Origin: Paenibacillus sp. 37
GTDB lineage: Bacteria; Bacillota; Bacilli; Paenibacillales; Paenibacillaceae
NCBI RefSeq assembly: GCF_008386395.1
Contig: NZ_CP043761.1
Location: 1,116,001-1,180,000 of the forward strand
DNA: 64,000 nucleotides
Reading direction: 5' to 3'
Shown here: positions 42,651-51,615 of the stretch, in pieces
Numbering within the stretch: position 1 is the stretch's first letter
Layout: each line of letters begins with the position of its first letter
Made by a program: the position numbers and the translations under genes
The notes under the pieces: generated by a model
What the model was told of the DNA's origin: nothing
Seen by the model: only the letters and a program-made list of their open reading frames with translations
The model's database searches: none

Positions 42651-42712
42651 GTGTAGAGGGGGTGACGAGTGGAAAGATGTATATGGAGCGTCGCTGCCTG
42701 ACAAAGTTATAA
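42647..42712 (+). CDS. Candidate 21-codon open frame, probably truncated
   Basis: ATG overlapping the previous stop (ATGA). The product is MSVEGVTSGKMYMERRCLTK plus one residue. It looks like the first residues of a longer protein that has been cut, rather than a finished small protein. Confidence 0.2.
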   Translation: MSVEGVTSGKMYMERRCLTKL

Positions 42713-42989
42713 ACCATTACTTTCACATATTTATGCAAATTGCTGAAATTATTCTGGTAACAACGTCCTATAACTAAAAATGTGTATGATTTAATGCCTG
42801 AAATTTATAAAGACTTTGTGCTCATTTCTTATATGTCGTATACACGATTAACAGAAGATGGACTATAATGATTCTACTTCTTTGGAAAAAAGAGGATGAG
42901 ATTAGGCTATGAAATCCCTATTATTACATATGAAAGAGCCATGTATCTGTACAAGGCCCTATAGTTTTAAAAGTTAATATTTCTTATAA

Positions 42990-43316
42990 CTACTTAAGAG
43001 GTTTGATGTCTTCGGGCACTGAGCCTGTTTTGACTTCATAAGTATCATAATCCACCATTGAGAATATTTCTTGGGTCTTATTTCCTTTTACATACCCTGT
43101 CAGTGACACCGTATGAGACAAGTCAGACGGAATGAACTTGTGGCCTGTAAACTCAACATCAATTCCATAGGTTTCTTTAAAATAAGTTAGGCTTGCGATC
43201 TCGGCTTTTTGTACAATTTCTTTTTGCTGGTTGAACATGCAACCGCAAAATACAGTGATACTTATACTAATCAATATTAATAGGGTTAGAGGTGTACGAT
43301 ATTTAATAATAAGCAT
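42990..43316 (-). CDS. Small lipoprotein, paralogue 1 of 3
   Basis: 108 aa. A hydrophobic signal ends in the lipobox VFCGC. The mature part (IVQKAEIASLTYFKETYGID, VEFTGHKFIPSDLSHTVSLT, MVDYDTYEVKTG) is clearly related to the products at 43339-43671 and 46233-46565. The conserved core is a strand-rich domain with FTxHKFxPxDLSH and a YDTxEV motif. ATG 43316 follows GGAGTAGTAGAT. It begins 23 nt after the stop of paralogue 2, so the two form an operon. No function is known to me. Confidence 0.7.
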   Translation of the reverse strand: MLIIKYRTPLTLLILISISITVFCGCMFNQQKEIVQKAEIASLTYFKETYGIDVEFTGHKFIPSDLSHTVSLTGYVKGNKTQEIFSMVDYDTYEVKTGSVPEDIKPLK

Positions 43317-43338
43317 ATCTACTACTCCTTGTTGGAAC

Positions 43339-43671
43339 TTACTTGATTTTTTGGTCAAGTAACTCTTTCGGTACAACGGCTGTTTGAACTTCAAACGTGT
43401 CATAATCAATGAGGATGGTGATTTCGGTTTCTTTATTATTTTTAACATGACCACTCAAACTGATATTGTGACTAAGATCTTTTGGCATAAATTTATGATC
43501 AGTGAATTCCACTTCAGTATTATAGTGATCAATAAAGTATTGATGACCCACTTGAGTTGCTTCTTCAATAATTTTGTCTTGATTCGGCATAGAATTACAT
43601 CCTCCCAATATAAGGGCTAAGATTATAAGTAGAATAGATACAAATTGAATATTTTTAAAAATATTCTTCAA
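43339..43671 (-). CDS. Small lipoprotein, paralogue 2 of 3
   Basis: 110 aa. Signal MKNIFKNIQFVSILLIILAL with lipobox LGGC, then IIEEATQVGHQYFIDHYNTE, VEFTDHKFMPKDLSHNISLS and LIDYDTFEVQTAVVP. It is collinear with paralogue 1 from the lipobox to the end. TAGGAGGTTGAAGAATATT context supplies the ribosome site. The two lie head to tail, indicating a local duplication. Confidence 0.7.
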   Translation of the reverse strand: MKNIFKNIQFVSILLIILALILGGCNSMPNQDKIIEEATQVGHQYFIDHYNTEVEFTDHKFMPKDLSHNISLSGHVKNNKETEITILIDYDTFEVQTAVVPKELLDQKIK

Positions 43672-43746
43672 CCTCCTATATATGTGAACTTAACACTTTA
43701 TAAATATACTTTAACTTTTTAGTTCAGTAAACAGAGAGGAGTTTTT

Positions 43747-45098
43747 ATGGATACCTATATAACTGATAAAACATATAAGGAAATTTCGGAACTGGCCTAT
43801 CTTAATTTGAATGAAGGAGATTACCCTGATACATTGGATTCGGCTAATTGGAAGTGATTGAGCCAGATGGAGCAAGATTGCATAGAAGGTCTGGGTTCGA
43901 CGCAGTTGTTTTAAAGAATGATCTTACAGATCAGATTGTCATCGGTTATCGAGGAACTGAACCAGAAGGGAAGTTGACAGATATATTCGCGGATTGGGAG
44001 ACAGATGCTTTTGATGTCGTAGGAGGAAGAACGAGAAAGCTTGAAGATTCCATAACCGACCCAGAGCGTCATAATATCTTCAAAAATAGTCCATTCAAAC
44101 TCATGATGGATAATTCAAGTTGGGAAAACAATCAGTTTCATCAAGCTGAAGAATTGTATGAGGCTGTACAGAAGGCTTATCCTGATTCAGATATTTCGCT
44201 AACAGGCCATTCTCTTGGCGGTGGTTTAGCTCAATATGTAGCTGCTCGTCATGATGTATCTGGTATGACGTATAGTGCTCCAAGTGTAATGAATCTGCTG
44301 GATGATATAAGTTTGGCTAAGGTGAATGAAGGTCACTTTGACAACAAAATGGTTAATGTGGTTCATCCGAGTGATTCTGTAGGAGCTGGCGGAGTAAGTG
44401 AATATGACAGGCACGTTGGACTTACGGTGTACAAGGGACAGGATTTTGATACCGCTAATGCAATGTATCAGAACTGGAAGTTTCAATTACAGTTAAAGGT
44501 CCCTTTTCAACCTCTCGGTGCAGGCTCCCCGATGTTGGTTCATGACGTTGGAATAGATGTAGATCTAGATAAGCTGTACATTGGAAATATCGTTAGATTA
44601 TTGGATTCCTTCTCCAAGGACGAAGGCAAGGGGTACCACTCCATGAAGCAATATGAGTTTGATAAGGAGGGCAACTTAATTGGCCCGTTAATCGATCGGA
44701 GTACGGGAGAGACGCTTGATATTTCTCCAAGATGGACTGCACATCAGAAAGCAATGGCTGTGTTCTCTAATGTGATGTCTGGTGCAGTAGCTTCGTTTAT
44801 ATCTGGAGTAGGTAGTTCTGGTGGCGGTAAGATTCAATTAACACCGGAAGAATTAGCGCAGTCTGCTCGAGAAATGAGACTGAGTTTGAGCGGATTTTCC
44901 AACGATGCACAAGCTTCTATTCAGATGTTCCAGACCCATATAGCAACGAGCGAAAGTCAGTCTTTTACACCTATTGCTTATAATGCAACAGCTACTTTGC
45001 AACAAATTAACCGTTGGTACCAAGAATCCATAAGTGAGATTGCAGATTATATTGAACGAAAGAGAGAAGATTTCGTAATCGCCGATCAGCAAAAATAA
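43747..45098 (+). pseudogene. Frameshifted class 3 lipase-like protein with C-terminal WXG100-like domain
   Basis: An ATG at 43747 with AGAGAGGAG upstream opens 36 codons (MDTYITDKTYKEISELAYLN ... LDSANWK) that stop at 43855. The reading continues in another frame from ~43848 (VIEPDGARLHRRSGFDAVVL). Restoring one G in the GG run before TGATTGAG would join them into ~450 aa. The body is an alpha/beta hydrolase of the DUF2974/lipase 3 type with nucleophile elbow LTGHSLGGGLAQYVAA. The last ~90 residues (IQLTPEELAQSAREMRLSLS ... IADYIERKREDF) form a WXG100/LXG-like helical module. It is probably a type VII-linked effector that is broken here, or a one-base sequencing error. Confidence 0.7.
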
Positions 45099-45140
45099 TA
45101 ATGGAATTTATATAGATAGATTAACAGGAGGAAAGTGGAC

Positions 45141-45437
45141 ATGGGCAGAATATCCGTATCCCTGTCGGATTTACGAAGAGCCGTTCAACAATGCGAACAA
45201 TTGCAGCAACGACTTGTACAACAGGAACAGAAGATGCGTTCGATTCATGGGAGGTTGCAGCAGGACTGGGTAGGAAGATCGGCAGAGGAGTTAACTTATA
45301 AGATGCAGTCTTTTGTAGAGGGAGCATCTGTGAAACTGACTGAACTTGAAGCTCATAAGGAGGAATTGAAGCAATACATTCGCAAGATGGAGGAAGCGGA
45401 CAGAGAGGATCAAAGAAATCGCAGCAGGATACAGTGA
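45141..45437 (+). CDS. WXG100-family-like small protein
   Basis: 98 aa, two helices around a W-x-G turn (LQQDWVGRSAEELTYKMQSF). ATG 45141 follows AGGAGG at 9 nt. It starts 42 nt after the lipase-like gene, whose C-terminus carries a similar module, so the two products may pair as export partners. No type VII ATPase gene is in the window. Confidence 0.7.
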   Translation: MGRISVSLSDLRRAVQQCEQLQQRLVQQEQKMRSIHGRLQQDWVGRSAEELTYKMQSFVEGASVKLTELEAHKEELKQYIRKMEEADREDQRNRSRIQ

Positions 45438-45557
45438 TTGACTATATCTGCTCACACGTAAATAGTCAGATAGGAAGTAATCTTCCCACCTAACTATTGT
45501 TGCTTCGTTCATACAATTGTATCGATTGAAGTCACTTGCGCAAGCAGCTATTACTAA

Positions 45558-46091
45558 TTAGTGTAAATCAGTATTATTCTTGTTCAAAGTTTGAATTTTC
45601 TCTTGGATATACTGGTGGTAATCGCGGAAGCTGCTGATGTGATGCAAAGAATCGGAGTTCTCAGACTGGATCTTAATTTTACCGTCCTGAGGCAAATTTT
45701 TCATCTCAGCAATGACGGATTTGGAACCTTGGATATCTCCGGACATGTCCTGAATTCGCTGTAATAATGCTGGATGTCCTTCATGCTGGAGCATTTCGGC
45801 GAGCGGTCTCATTTCCTCCAACTTTTGACTCGACCGTTCAAGTGTGGTCATCACCTTGTCTCCATCTGTACTTGCGCTAAGCGAAACCATTCGGTGGATG
45901 TGATCTTTCTCCATACGCTCAAGCGCCTCCAAATGGGAAGCTTCCAGTCGTTTGGGATCGCTCCAACTCTCCGATCGAACGGTGTCATTCTGTTGCTGGG
46001 AAGTATTATTCGCAGTGCCATTGCCACAGCCCCATAACAGAGATGAGCAGGTTAACACGGCTCCAACGGCGATGATACTTTTTAACCTCAT
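45558..46091 (-). CDS. Lipoprotein of unknown function
   Basis: 177 aa. Signal with lipobox LLWGC; a polar linker (NGTANNTSQQQND) and a long helical mature part (ASHLEALERMEKDHIHRMVS, RSSQKLEEMRPLAEMLQHEG, FRDYHQYIQEKIQTLNKNN) likely to form a coiled coil. GAAGGAGTGACAGC precedes the ATG. Function unknown. Confidence 0.7.
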   Translation of the reverse strand: MRLKSIIAVGAVLTCSSLLWGCGNGTANNTSQQQNDTVRSESWSDPKRLEASHLEALERMEKDHIHRMVSLSASTDGDKVMTTLERSSQKLEEMRPLAEMLQHEGHPALLQRIQDMSGDIQGSKSVIAEMKNLPQDGKIKIQSENSDSLHHISSFRDYHQYIQEKIQTLNKNNTDLH

Positions 46092-46232
46092 GCTGTCACT
46101 CCTTCAATAATTTCCTGAAGGTAGTATGAGCAATAATATCCAAAATCATGCTTCTTCTCTTCATTTCTTTCCCATAATGAACAAAGGAAAATAACGAGCT
46201 AACTGTATGTATCATTGCAGTGTAGCCGGATC

Positions 46233-46565
46233 TTATTTTTTGGGATTGCGGCTATCGATGAACCAACCCGGTCCTGTCACACTGATGACTTCACGTGTGT
46301 CATAGTTATATGAAACGGTAATATGCTCATACTCGTGACCAGTTACATGACCATATAGGTACAAGCGGGAATGGACTGAAGGGTCGTCGATATCATGACT
46401 CGTGATGACAAAGTCTGCGTCATAATACTCCTTAATGTATTGGATGCTGACGGGTGTAGCTTTTTCAAGAATGTTTTGCTTATCTGATGTGGACAGGCTA
46501 GAACATCCTCCGATTGCAAGTGTAAAAACAAGTAAGTATAGAGCCATAAGTTTTGTTTTGATCAA
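46233..46565 (-). CDS. Small lipoprotein, paralogue 3 of 3
   Basis: 110 aa. Signal MIKTKLMALYLLVFTLAIGG with lipobox IGGC. The mature part (NILEKATPVSIQYIKEYYDA, DFVITSHDIDDPSVHSRLYL, VSYNYDTREVISVTG) is related to the pair at 42990-43671. TTG 46565 is preferred, with AAGGAG 9 nt upstream; the frame extends to 46604 without a site. It lies 2.6 kb from its paralogues, on the other side of the lipase/WXG100 genes. Confidence 0.65.
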   Translation of the reverse strand: MIKTKLMALYLLVFTLAIGGCSSLSTSDKQNILEKATPVSIQYIKEYYDADFVITSHDIDDPSVHSRLYLYGHVTGHEYEHITVSYNYDTREVISVTGPGWFIDSRNPKK

Positions 46566-46663
46566 GCTTTCATTCTCCTTTTTGGTGATAAACTCTAACG
46601 ACACTTTTATTCTAATTTTTCTGCTAGTACAATTGCAACGGAATGTAACGAGGTGAGAAGTTA

Positions 46664-47026
46664 ATGAATCTTTACACTAATAACATATGGCGCTGGACCA
46701 TTAATCTTCTGTATCCTGCCATTATCTTTGTCTTCCAGAGCTGGGGACCGATATTGGATTCTTGGACAGGTCCTATTTTGTTCGTCGCTGTGTTCTGCTT
46801 TCTATGGAGCGATGTAAAAGACATGTTCGTTTCGACAGGACTAACATGGTTTATTGCCATCCCGTGTTGGTGGTATTGGATTGAACGTCCGAAACCATCG
46901 TTCGGCGCAGAACATTTTGCCGCACATCTATGGTTAATTGTACTTATATATATTGTCTTTGTACTCATTCCTCAGACCTTAATCCTGACTACGCGGTTGC
47001 GGGTAATGGATTATTATAAAAAGTGA
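46664..47026 (+). CDS. Small integral membrane protein
   Basis: 120 aa with three to four predicted helices (NLLYPAIIFVFQSWGP, GPILFVAVFCFLWSDV, GLTWFIAIPCWWYW, AAHLWLIVLIYIVFVLIPQT). GAGGTGAGAAGTTA precedes the ATG. It resembles uncharacterised YxjI/DUF-type membrane proteins only in composition. The next membrane protein follows 46 nt later. Confidence 0.6.
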   Translation: MNLYTNNIWRWTINLLYPAIIFVFQSWGPILDSWTGPILFVAVFCFLWSDVKDMFVSTGLTWFIAIPCWWYWIERPKPSFGAEHFAAHLWLIVLIYIVFVLIPQTLILTTRLRVMDYYKK

Positions 47027-47072
47027 AAATCAATTTAGAATAGGCGGACGTACAAGGATTAGGAGGTAGTAT

Positions 47073-47576
47073 ATGAGTCGCTTAAAAAGAATCAACAAGC
47101 CATACTTCATCTTCCTCATCTGGAACGTACTCATGATTGGCGTCGTAAGGGGGTTAACCTTCCAGCATGAGCCGGGTAGAGGGGTGTCAGGTAACGGTAA
47201 CCTGGGACTTCTGGTGTTAGCTCCATCTCTTCTGACCTTTCTCATTCTCTGTATCTGGACGATGTTTCTATCCAAATGGTGGTTGTACGATCAGCGTCAA
47301 CGCTGGGGAGGGAAGATACATGCCTGTGTACCCTTCGCGGCTCTCTTGCTGTGTGTGTTGTCTGTCGCTTGGGAGCTACACACCATCAATAACCTACGCC
47401 TCCAGCTCAATGGATTTACGAATGATCCGGATTCGGCCGTGTACCGTTTTGGTTGGCTGAACCAGTACACGAACACCTTGTTTTATAACGTGCCGATCCT
47501 GTTGTTCGGCCTGTCTTTCTCCATATTTATAGGCTGGCTGATGGAATGGAAACTTCGCAGTCCTAGGTCCGCTTAA
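47073..47576 (+). CDS. Integral membrane protein
   Basis: 167 aa with four predicted membrane helices (YFIFLIWNVLMIGVVRGL, LGLLVLAPSLLTFLILCIWT, ACVPFAALLLCVLSVAW, VPILLFGLSFSIFIGWLMEW). AGGAGGTAGTAT precedes the ATG. Probably cotranscribed with the membrane protein upstream. Function unknown. Confidence 0.6.
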   Translation: MSRLKRINKPYFIFLIWNVLMIGVVRGLTFQHEPGRGVSGNGNLGLLVLAPSLLTFLILCIWTMFLSKWWLYDQRQRWGGKIHACVPFAALLLCVLSVAWELHTINNLRLQLNGFTNDPDSAVYRFGWLNQYTNTLFYNVPILLFGLSFSIFIGWLMEWKLRSPRSA

Positions 47577-47610
47577 TCCGAACTGCAAACGAAATATATC
47601 CTTCATCAAT

Positions 47611-47655
47611 ACAACCCCCCCTTATCCGTCATACCAGACGGGCAAGGGGGGGTTC
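47611..47655. terminator. GC-rich inverted repeat between convergent genes
   Basis: AACCCCCCCTT pairs with AAGGGGGGGTT, with an inner CCGTC/GACGG stem. It lies between the membrane protein gene and the convergent germination operon and is probably a bidirectional terminator, although T-tracts are short. Confidence 0.65.
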
Positions 47656-47664
47656 TCATGTTTA

Positions 47665-48828
47665 CTACACTTTCCTTTTATATTTCCCTGTATACGGGAT
47701 GGTAAGATGGATTTTCAGATCCTGGATCGAGTCTTCGGTAAGCATCATCTTGCTGCCATTGTTTGATAACTTACGCCAGAGCTTCGGATTTTTGCGATAC
47801 AGTTTCTCCTGAAGGCCGTAAATATCCACACCACGCTCAAGGCCGTGACGATAGGTCTGCATAATCTGCTCTCGCAACTTCACTTCACTAATCTGGATCA
47901 TCTCCTCATAAGAGGTGGGCACCAGATATTCATACAGGGCAGTTAGGTATTGAGCGTCAATATTAAACTTGACCTCTTCACCCTGAATGACAGGCTTGAT
48001 TTTGATCTTTGGTAAACCTACACTGAGTGCCCCATAGATCGTTCCATCCTTCTGCACAAGCAAGGGAGCACGTCGCATGTCCTTGATCAGCCAGTGATAC
48101 CCGGGAAGCTGACTGCGTGGAAGGTATTCAAAGTCAACGCCTGTCTTTTCGAAAAAGGCCCCCTCGATTAGAAATAAATCCTTTTTCTTCTCGTTCTCGG
48201 CCCATTGGGAGTTGTTTAATGCAATACTGGGCAGATACGTCGTAGTAGCCGGATCATTATGCGTTGCAATGAGCTTGAAGCTAAGCACGGGCGGATACAA
48301 CGATTCTTCCATATAAGTCGGGAGCGGATTATGAAGAATGCTATCCAAGGGCGACATATTATAGATGGACGTTGCACTTAGAATTTTCTCCAGTGGTTCG
48401 CGGGTTCCGTAGACCCAGGTCGTATAACGGGATTCTGGGAACCGTCCCAGCATATCGAACACTTCTTTGATGTGTTTGCTGGTGAGCACACCTTCCGCCA
48501 TTACGATGGCTGTCACATGCCCCCAAGCCATGTGTAATTGAGCTGTACGGAACAGTTCGTTCAGCGCCAGACTCATGGTTTTCCCTTCGGCATGTCCGAC
48601 CCATACAGGTGGCGTATCTGCACTTTTGGTTGAACTTTCACTTTTGGCGACACTGGCAAAATCCAGCGTTTGTACATACAGGTGATACATCCCGTCTTTG
48701 TAATCAATGCCAAAGGCTTTGGCGTAGTCCACCTGTTGGATCTCAAAGGCACTCCAGCATCCACTTGTCATCACACACATTGATAGGCTTAACAGACCCA
48801 ACGTACATCTCCGCAACAAACGCTTCAT
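47665..48828 (-). CDS. Germination receptor C subunit (Ger(x)C family lipoprotein)
   Basis: 387 aa. Lipobox MTSGC, then the family start CWSAFEIQQVDYAKAFGIDY. Ger(x)C proteins are lipoprotein subunits of nutrient germinant receptors in the spore inner membrane. Further family patterns are LNELFRTAQLHMAWGHVTAI and SMALNNSQWAENEKK-like text. The length is typical (~370-400 aa). Its start overlaps the A subunit stop by 4 nt, so translation is coupled. It is the last gene of the B-A-C operon. Confidence 0.92.
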   Translation of the reverse strand: MKRLLRRCTLGLLSLSMCVMTSGCWSAFEIQQVDYAKAFGIDYKDGMYHLYVQTLDFASVAKSESSTKSADTPPVWVGHAEGKTMSLALNELFRTAQLHMAWGHVTAIVMAEGVLTSKHIKEVFDMLGRFPESRYTTWVYGTREPLEKILSATSIYNMSPLDSILHNPLPTYMEESLYPPVLSFKLIATHNDPATTTYLPSIALNNSQWAENEKKKDLFLIEGAFFEKTGVDFEYLPRSQLPGYHWLIKDMRRAPLLVQKDGTIYGALSVGLPKIKIKPVIQGEEVKFNIDAQYLTALYEYLVPTSYEEMIQISEVKLREQIMQTYRHGLERGVDIYGLQEKLYRKNPKLWRKLSNNGSKMMLTEDSIQDLKIHLTIPYTGKYKRKV

Positions 48829-50327
48829 CTTCCGTTTCCTTTCTTACGCGGTTCTTGAGTCTCAAGATAGACGGGTCTGCGTTTACCCAACCCTTTTGGC
48901 AGTTTGAATAATGAAGCTATCGCTTGTTTAAAATGAAGCGGTGTTAACGGCGTGAGATACGGAATGCCAAATGATTTGAGATCGGTCAGGTAGATGAGGA
49001 ACAGAATCAACGACAGGATGAACCCAAAGATGCCGAGGGAAGCTCCCAGGACAAAACAAAGGAAGCGCAGGATCAGCACAGAACTGGTCATAACCTGATT
49101 CACAATGGTTGCTCCAGCTACGACGGTAACTGCGATGATGACAATCATGAGGGGAGAGACCATGCCGGCTCGAATGGCGGAATCCCCTATGATCAGACCT
49201 CCAACCACAGTTAATGTCTGGCCGATGGCACTTGGTAGACGTACCCCCGCCTCTCGGAACAGCTCCATGAGCAGCATAATGAGAAACATCTCCACTCCCG
49301 ATTCCATTGGCAGTCCCATACGTCCTACCGATATCGTGGCAACCAGTGGGAAAGGAATCTGATCCATATGAAATGAGGTCAGCGCAATATAGAAGCCAGG
49401 CAGGAACACGGTGATCATCAGGCCAAGAAAGCGCAGCATCCGCCCTACGTTGACAGCTAAGAAGGGAAAGCTGGCATCTTCCGGTGATTTGAGCAAAAGA
49501 AACAGATTGACTGGCCCAATAATCGCGCTGGGATTGCCGTCGACAATGAGGATAAAACGTCCGTTCAGGAGACATTCTGCAGCAAAGTCAGGCCTGCCCG
49601 TATAATGGGTGACGGGAAACAAAGTAATCTTCGAAGGGGACAGCAATTCTTCCAGTTCATTGGCGGTCAAGATTCGTTCGATCTCAATCTTACGCAACCG
49701 ATCCTGGACGTCTTCGATCAGTTCCGGATTGGCGATATTTTTGATATACATCAATGCCACCTTGGTTGCAGAACGTGAACCAATCAGTTCGATATTGCAG
49801 GCAAGTTGGTTCGTACGCAGACGGGTGCGTATCAAGGCAACATTGACGGCAAGGGGTTCAATGAACCCATCTCTTGCCCCGCGGATCGAAACTTCGGTGG
49901 TCGATTCCTCCGGTGTTCTTGTCGGGATGTTGGAGATATCGATACTCCACATGGCTTGAAGGGATGGTATACAGATCAACATATGGCCTTCAAAAACACG
50001 GAGAGACATCAGTTCAGTTCCAAATGCCGGATCTTGCAGATCCATTCGGGTCCAATCCAGGCTGATGCATTTTTCAATGTCGGATGTACGGATAAAGTGT
50101 GTATCTTCATATGTTCGTTTGAGTTCCGGGAGAATAATATCGTAGATCGCTTCACTATCCACCATACCGCTGCAATAGGTCATAAGGAGTTGCATCGGAG
50201 GTTCTCCGAACATGTGACTATTGATGATGACATCATCAGATCCCGCAAAAAAGGTGTTCAGGTTATGCTCGTTCATTCGGAAAGGTTCAACTTCACGATT
50301 ATTCTTGGGCTGGGTTGAGATCGGCAC
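48825..50327 (-). CDS. Germination receptor A subunit (GerA/SpoVAF family)
   Basis: 500 aa. A soluble N-terminal half (DDVIINSHMFGEPPMQLLMT, DILPELKRTYEDTHFI-like region) and a C-terminal half with about five to six membrane helices (LGLMITVFLPGFYIALTSFH, MFLIMLLMELFREAGVRLPS, IGQTLTVVGGLIIGDSAIRA, the GerA hallmark). The GTG start has AGGAGG at 9 nt. It overlaps the B subunit by 29 nt and the C subunit by 4 nt. Receptors of this class sense amino acids or sugars and trigger germination. Confidence 0.93.
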   Translation of the reverse strand: MPISTQPKNNREVEPFRMNEHNLNTFFAGSDDVIINSHMFGEPPMQLLMTYCSGMVDSEAIYDIILPELKRTYEDTHFIRTSDIEKCISLDWTRMDLQDPAFGTELMSLRVFEGHMLICIPSLQAMWSIDISNIPTRTPEESTTEVSIRGARDGFIEPLAVNVALIRTRLRTNQLACNIELIGSRSATKVALMYIKNIANPELIEDVQDRLRKIEIERILTANELEELLSPSKITLFPVTHYTGRPDFAAECLLNGRFILIVDGNPSAIIGPVNLFLLLKSPEDASFPFLAVNVGRMLRFLGLMITVFLPGFYIALTSFHMDQIPFPLVATISVGRMGLPMESGVEMFLIMLLMELFREAGVRLPSAIGQTLTVVGGLIIGDSAIRAGMVSPLMIVIIAVTVVAGATIVNQVMTSSVLILRFLCFVLGASLGIFGFILSLILFLIYLTDLKSFGIPYLTPLTPLHFKQAIASLFKLPKGLGKRRPVYLETQEPRKKGNGR

Positions 50328-51420
50328 GTTTGGGAGCCTCCTTGTCCTTTTTGTGGATTAATGCGGCAATGGTTAATATCACGGTAACGATTGAGACATA
50401 GGCCAGCATGACCGGGAACTGAATATGATCTACGTAATAGTCGACGTAATCAATGCGCCACCATTGCATCGCCATAAAGCTCATGATGACGGTGATGGTG
50501 AGAATCGCTATATATCGTTTCTTCGGTCTGCGGAAATTCAGCAGATCCACGATGAGATACATAGATATAGCGACCCTTGCAAAGGAACCACTAAGCCATT
50601 GATAGATGGACAAAAAATCAACGTGTTGCAGCAGCTTGCCGATATTCACAAGTTTCCATTGTTCATAGGGACTGTTTCGTTGTTTTGCTGCTTCTTCTGG
50701 ACCAAACTCGACGATGGCTCCGATCGTGGGACCGATCGCCATACTGAGCATAAACACGCCGAGGATCAAAACATGCCACCAACGAATTTTGCCTTTGACT
50801 TCATGTTGGAACAACATAAGAATCCAAATTTCCATAAGCCCGGCAAGAGAGTAGATCATGCCCCGCCATACGGGACCCATGCCGTTCTCCATAATCGGGA
50901 ACAATAGACTGTAGTCTTTGTATTTCATATTGGCGGACATTACAAAATAACCAAGTAAAATTACAAATGGCAGCAGCAGACTGGAAGTCATCGCAATGGA
51001 GCGTATGCCTTTAGCCGCTGCCCACGCGGCAACCAGTGCTCCGCCACCAGCCAGAACGTAAGGTGGCGTGAATTGAAGATATGTGGAGACGGTCCAGTTA
51101 GTTGTCTCATACAGCGTATGTGTGCCAAGCGTGAACAGTAGAATGGAAGCGGAGATCCGGAAGATCCAGGAAGGAATCGGTCCGAATTCTCGCGTAATCC
51201 AATCTGTTAATCGCTGTCCGCGTACTCGCCGAATGATGATATACATCATACATAGAAACAACATGAAAAAAGGTCCTGCCGCCACGACAGACAACCATCC
51301 GTCTCTGCCGCCTGCTTCGAGAATTGCTGGGATGGACAAGACATGGCAGACCAGTCCGGCACTTAATAAAATGATGGAAAAGGACAACCAGATGGTAATT
51401 TGACCTTTCTCACGACTCAT
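50299..51420 (-). CDS. Germination receptor B subunit (endospore germination permease)
   Basis: 373 aa, about ten predicted membrane helices of the APC-type GerB/GerKB family (ISIPAILEAGGRDGWLSVVA-like start, YIIIRRVRGQRLTDW, MENGMGPVWRGMIYSLAGLM, SAYQWLSGSFARVA region). GerB-type subunits bind the germinant. ATG 51420 has AAAGGAGG at 6 nt. The gene order B-A-C differs from the classical A-B-C. No second receptor set or spoVAF partner is in the window. Confidence 0.9.
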   Translation of the reverse strand: MSREKGQITIWLSFSIILLSAGLVCHVLSIPAILEAGGRDGWLSVVAAGPFFMLFLCMMYIIIRRVRGQRLTDWITREFGPIPSWIFRISASILLFTLGTHTLYETTNWTVSTYLQFTPPYVLAGGGALVAAWAAAKGIRSIAMTSSLLLPFVILLGYFVMSANMKYKDYSLLFPIMENGMGPVWRGMIYSLAGLMEIWILMLFQHEVKGKIRWWHVLILGVFMLSMAIGPTIGAIVEFGPEEAAKQRNSPYEQWKLVNIGKLLQHVDFLSIYQWLSGSFARVAISMYLIVDLLNFRRPKKRYIAILTITVIMSFMAMQWWRIDYVDYYVDHIQFPVMLAYVSIVTVILTIAALIHKKDKEAPKRADLNPAQE

Positions 51421-51615
51421 GCGAATCCTCCTTTCCAATGAAGGAAGTTTCCGTTAGGTTGTACAGCATACAGGAAGTTGATTCCTTTTTCAGATTTTTT
51501 CACAGAAAGTTGCAACCGATATGGACGGACTAAGCAGAAAGCTTTAACATACAGATATAGCAATGTCGAAGACAAGCACTGAGCGAAGCATAGAGAAATA
51601 GGGAGGAAACCTGCG

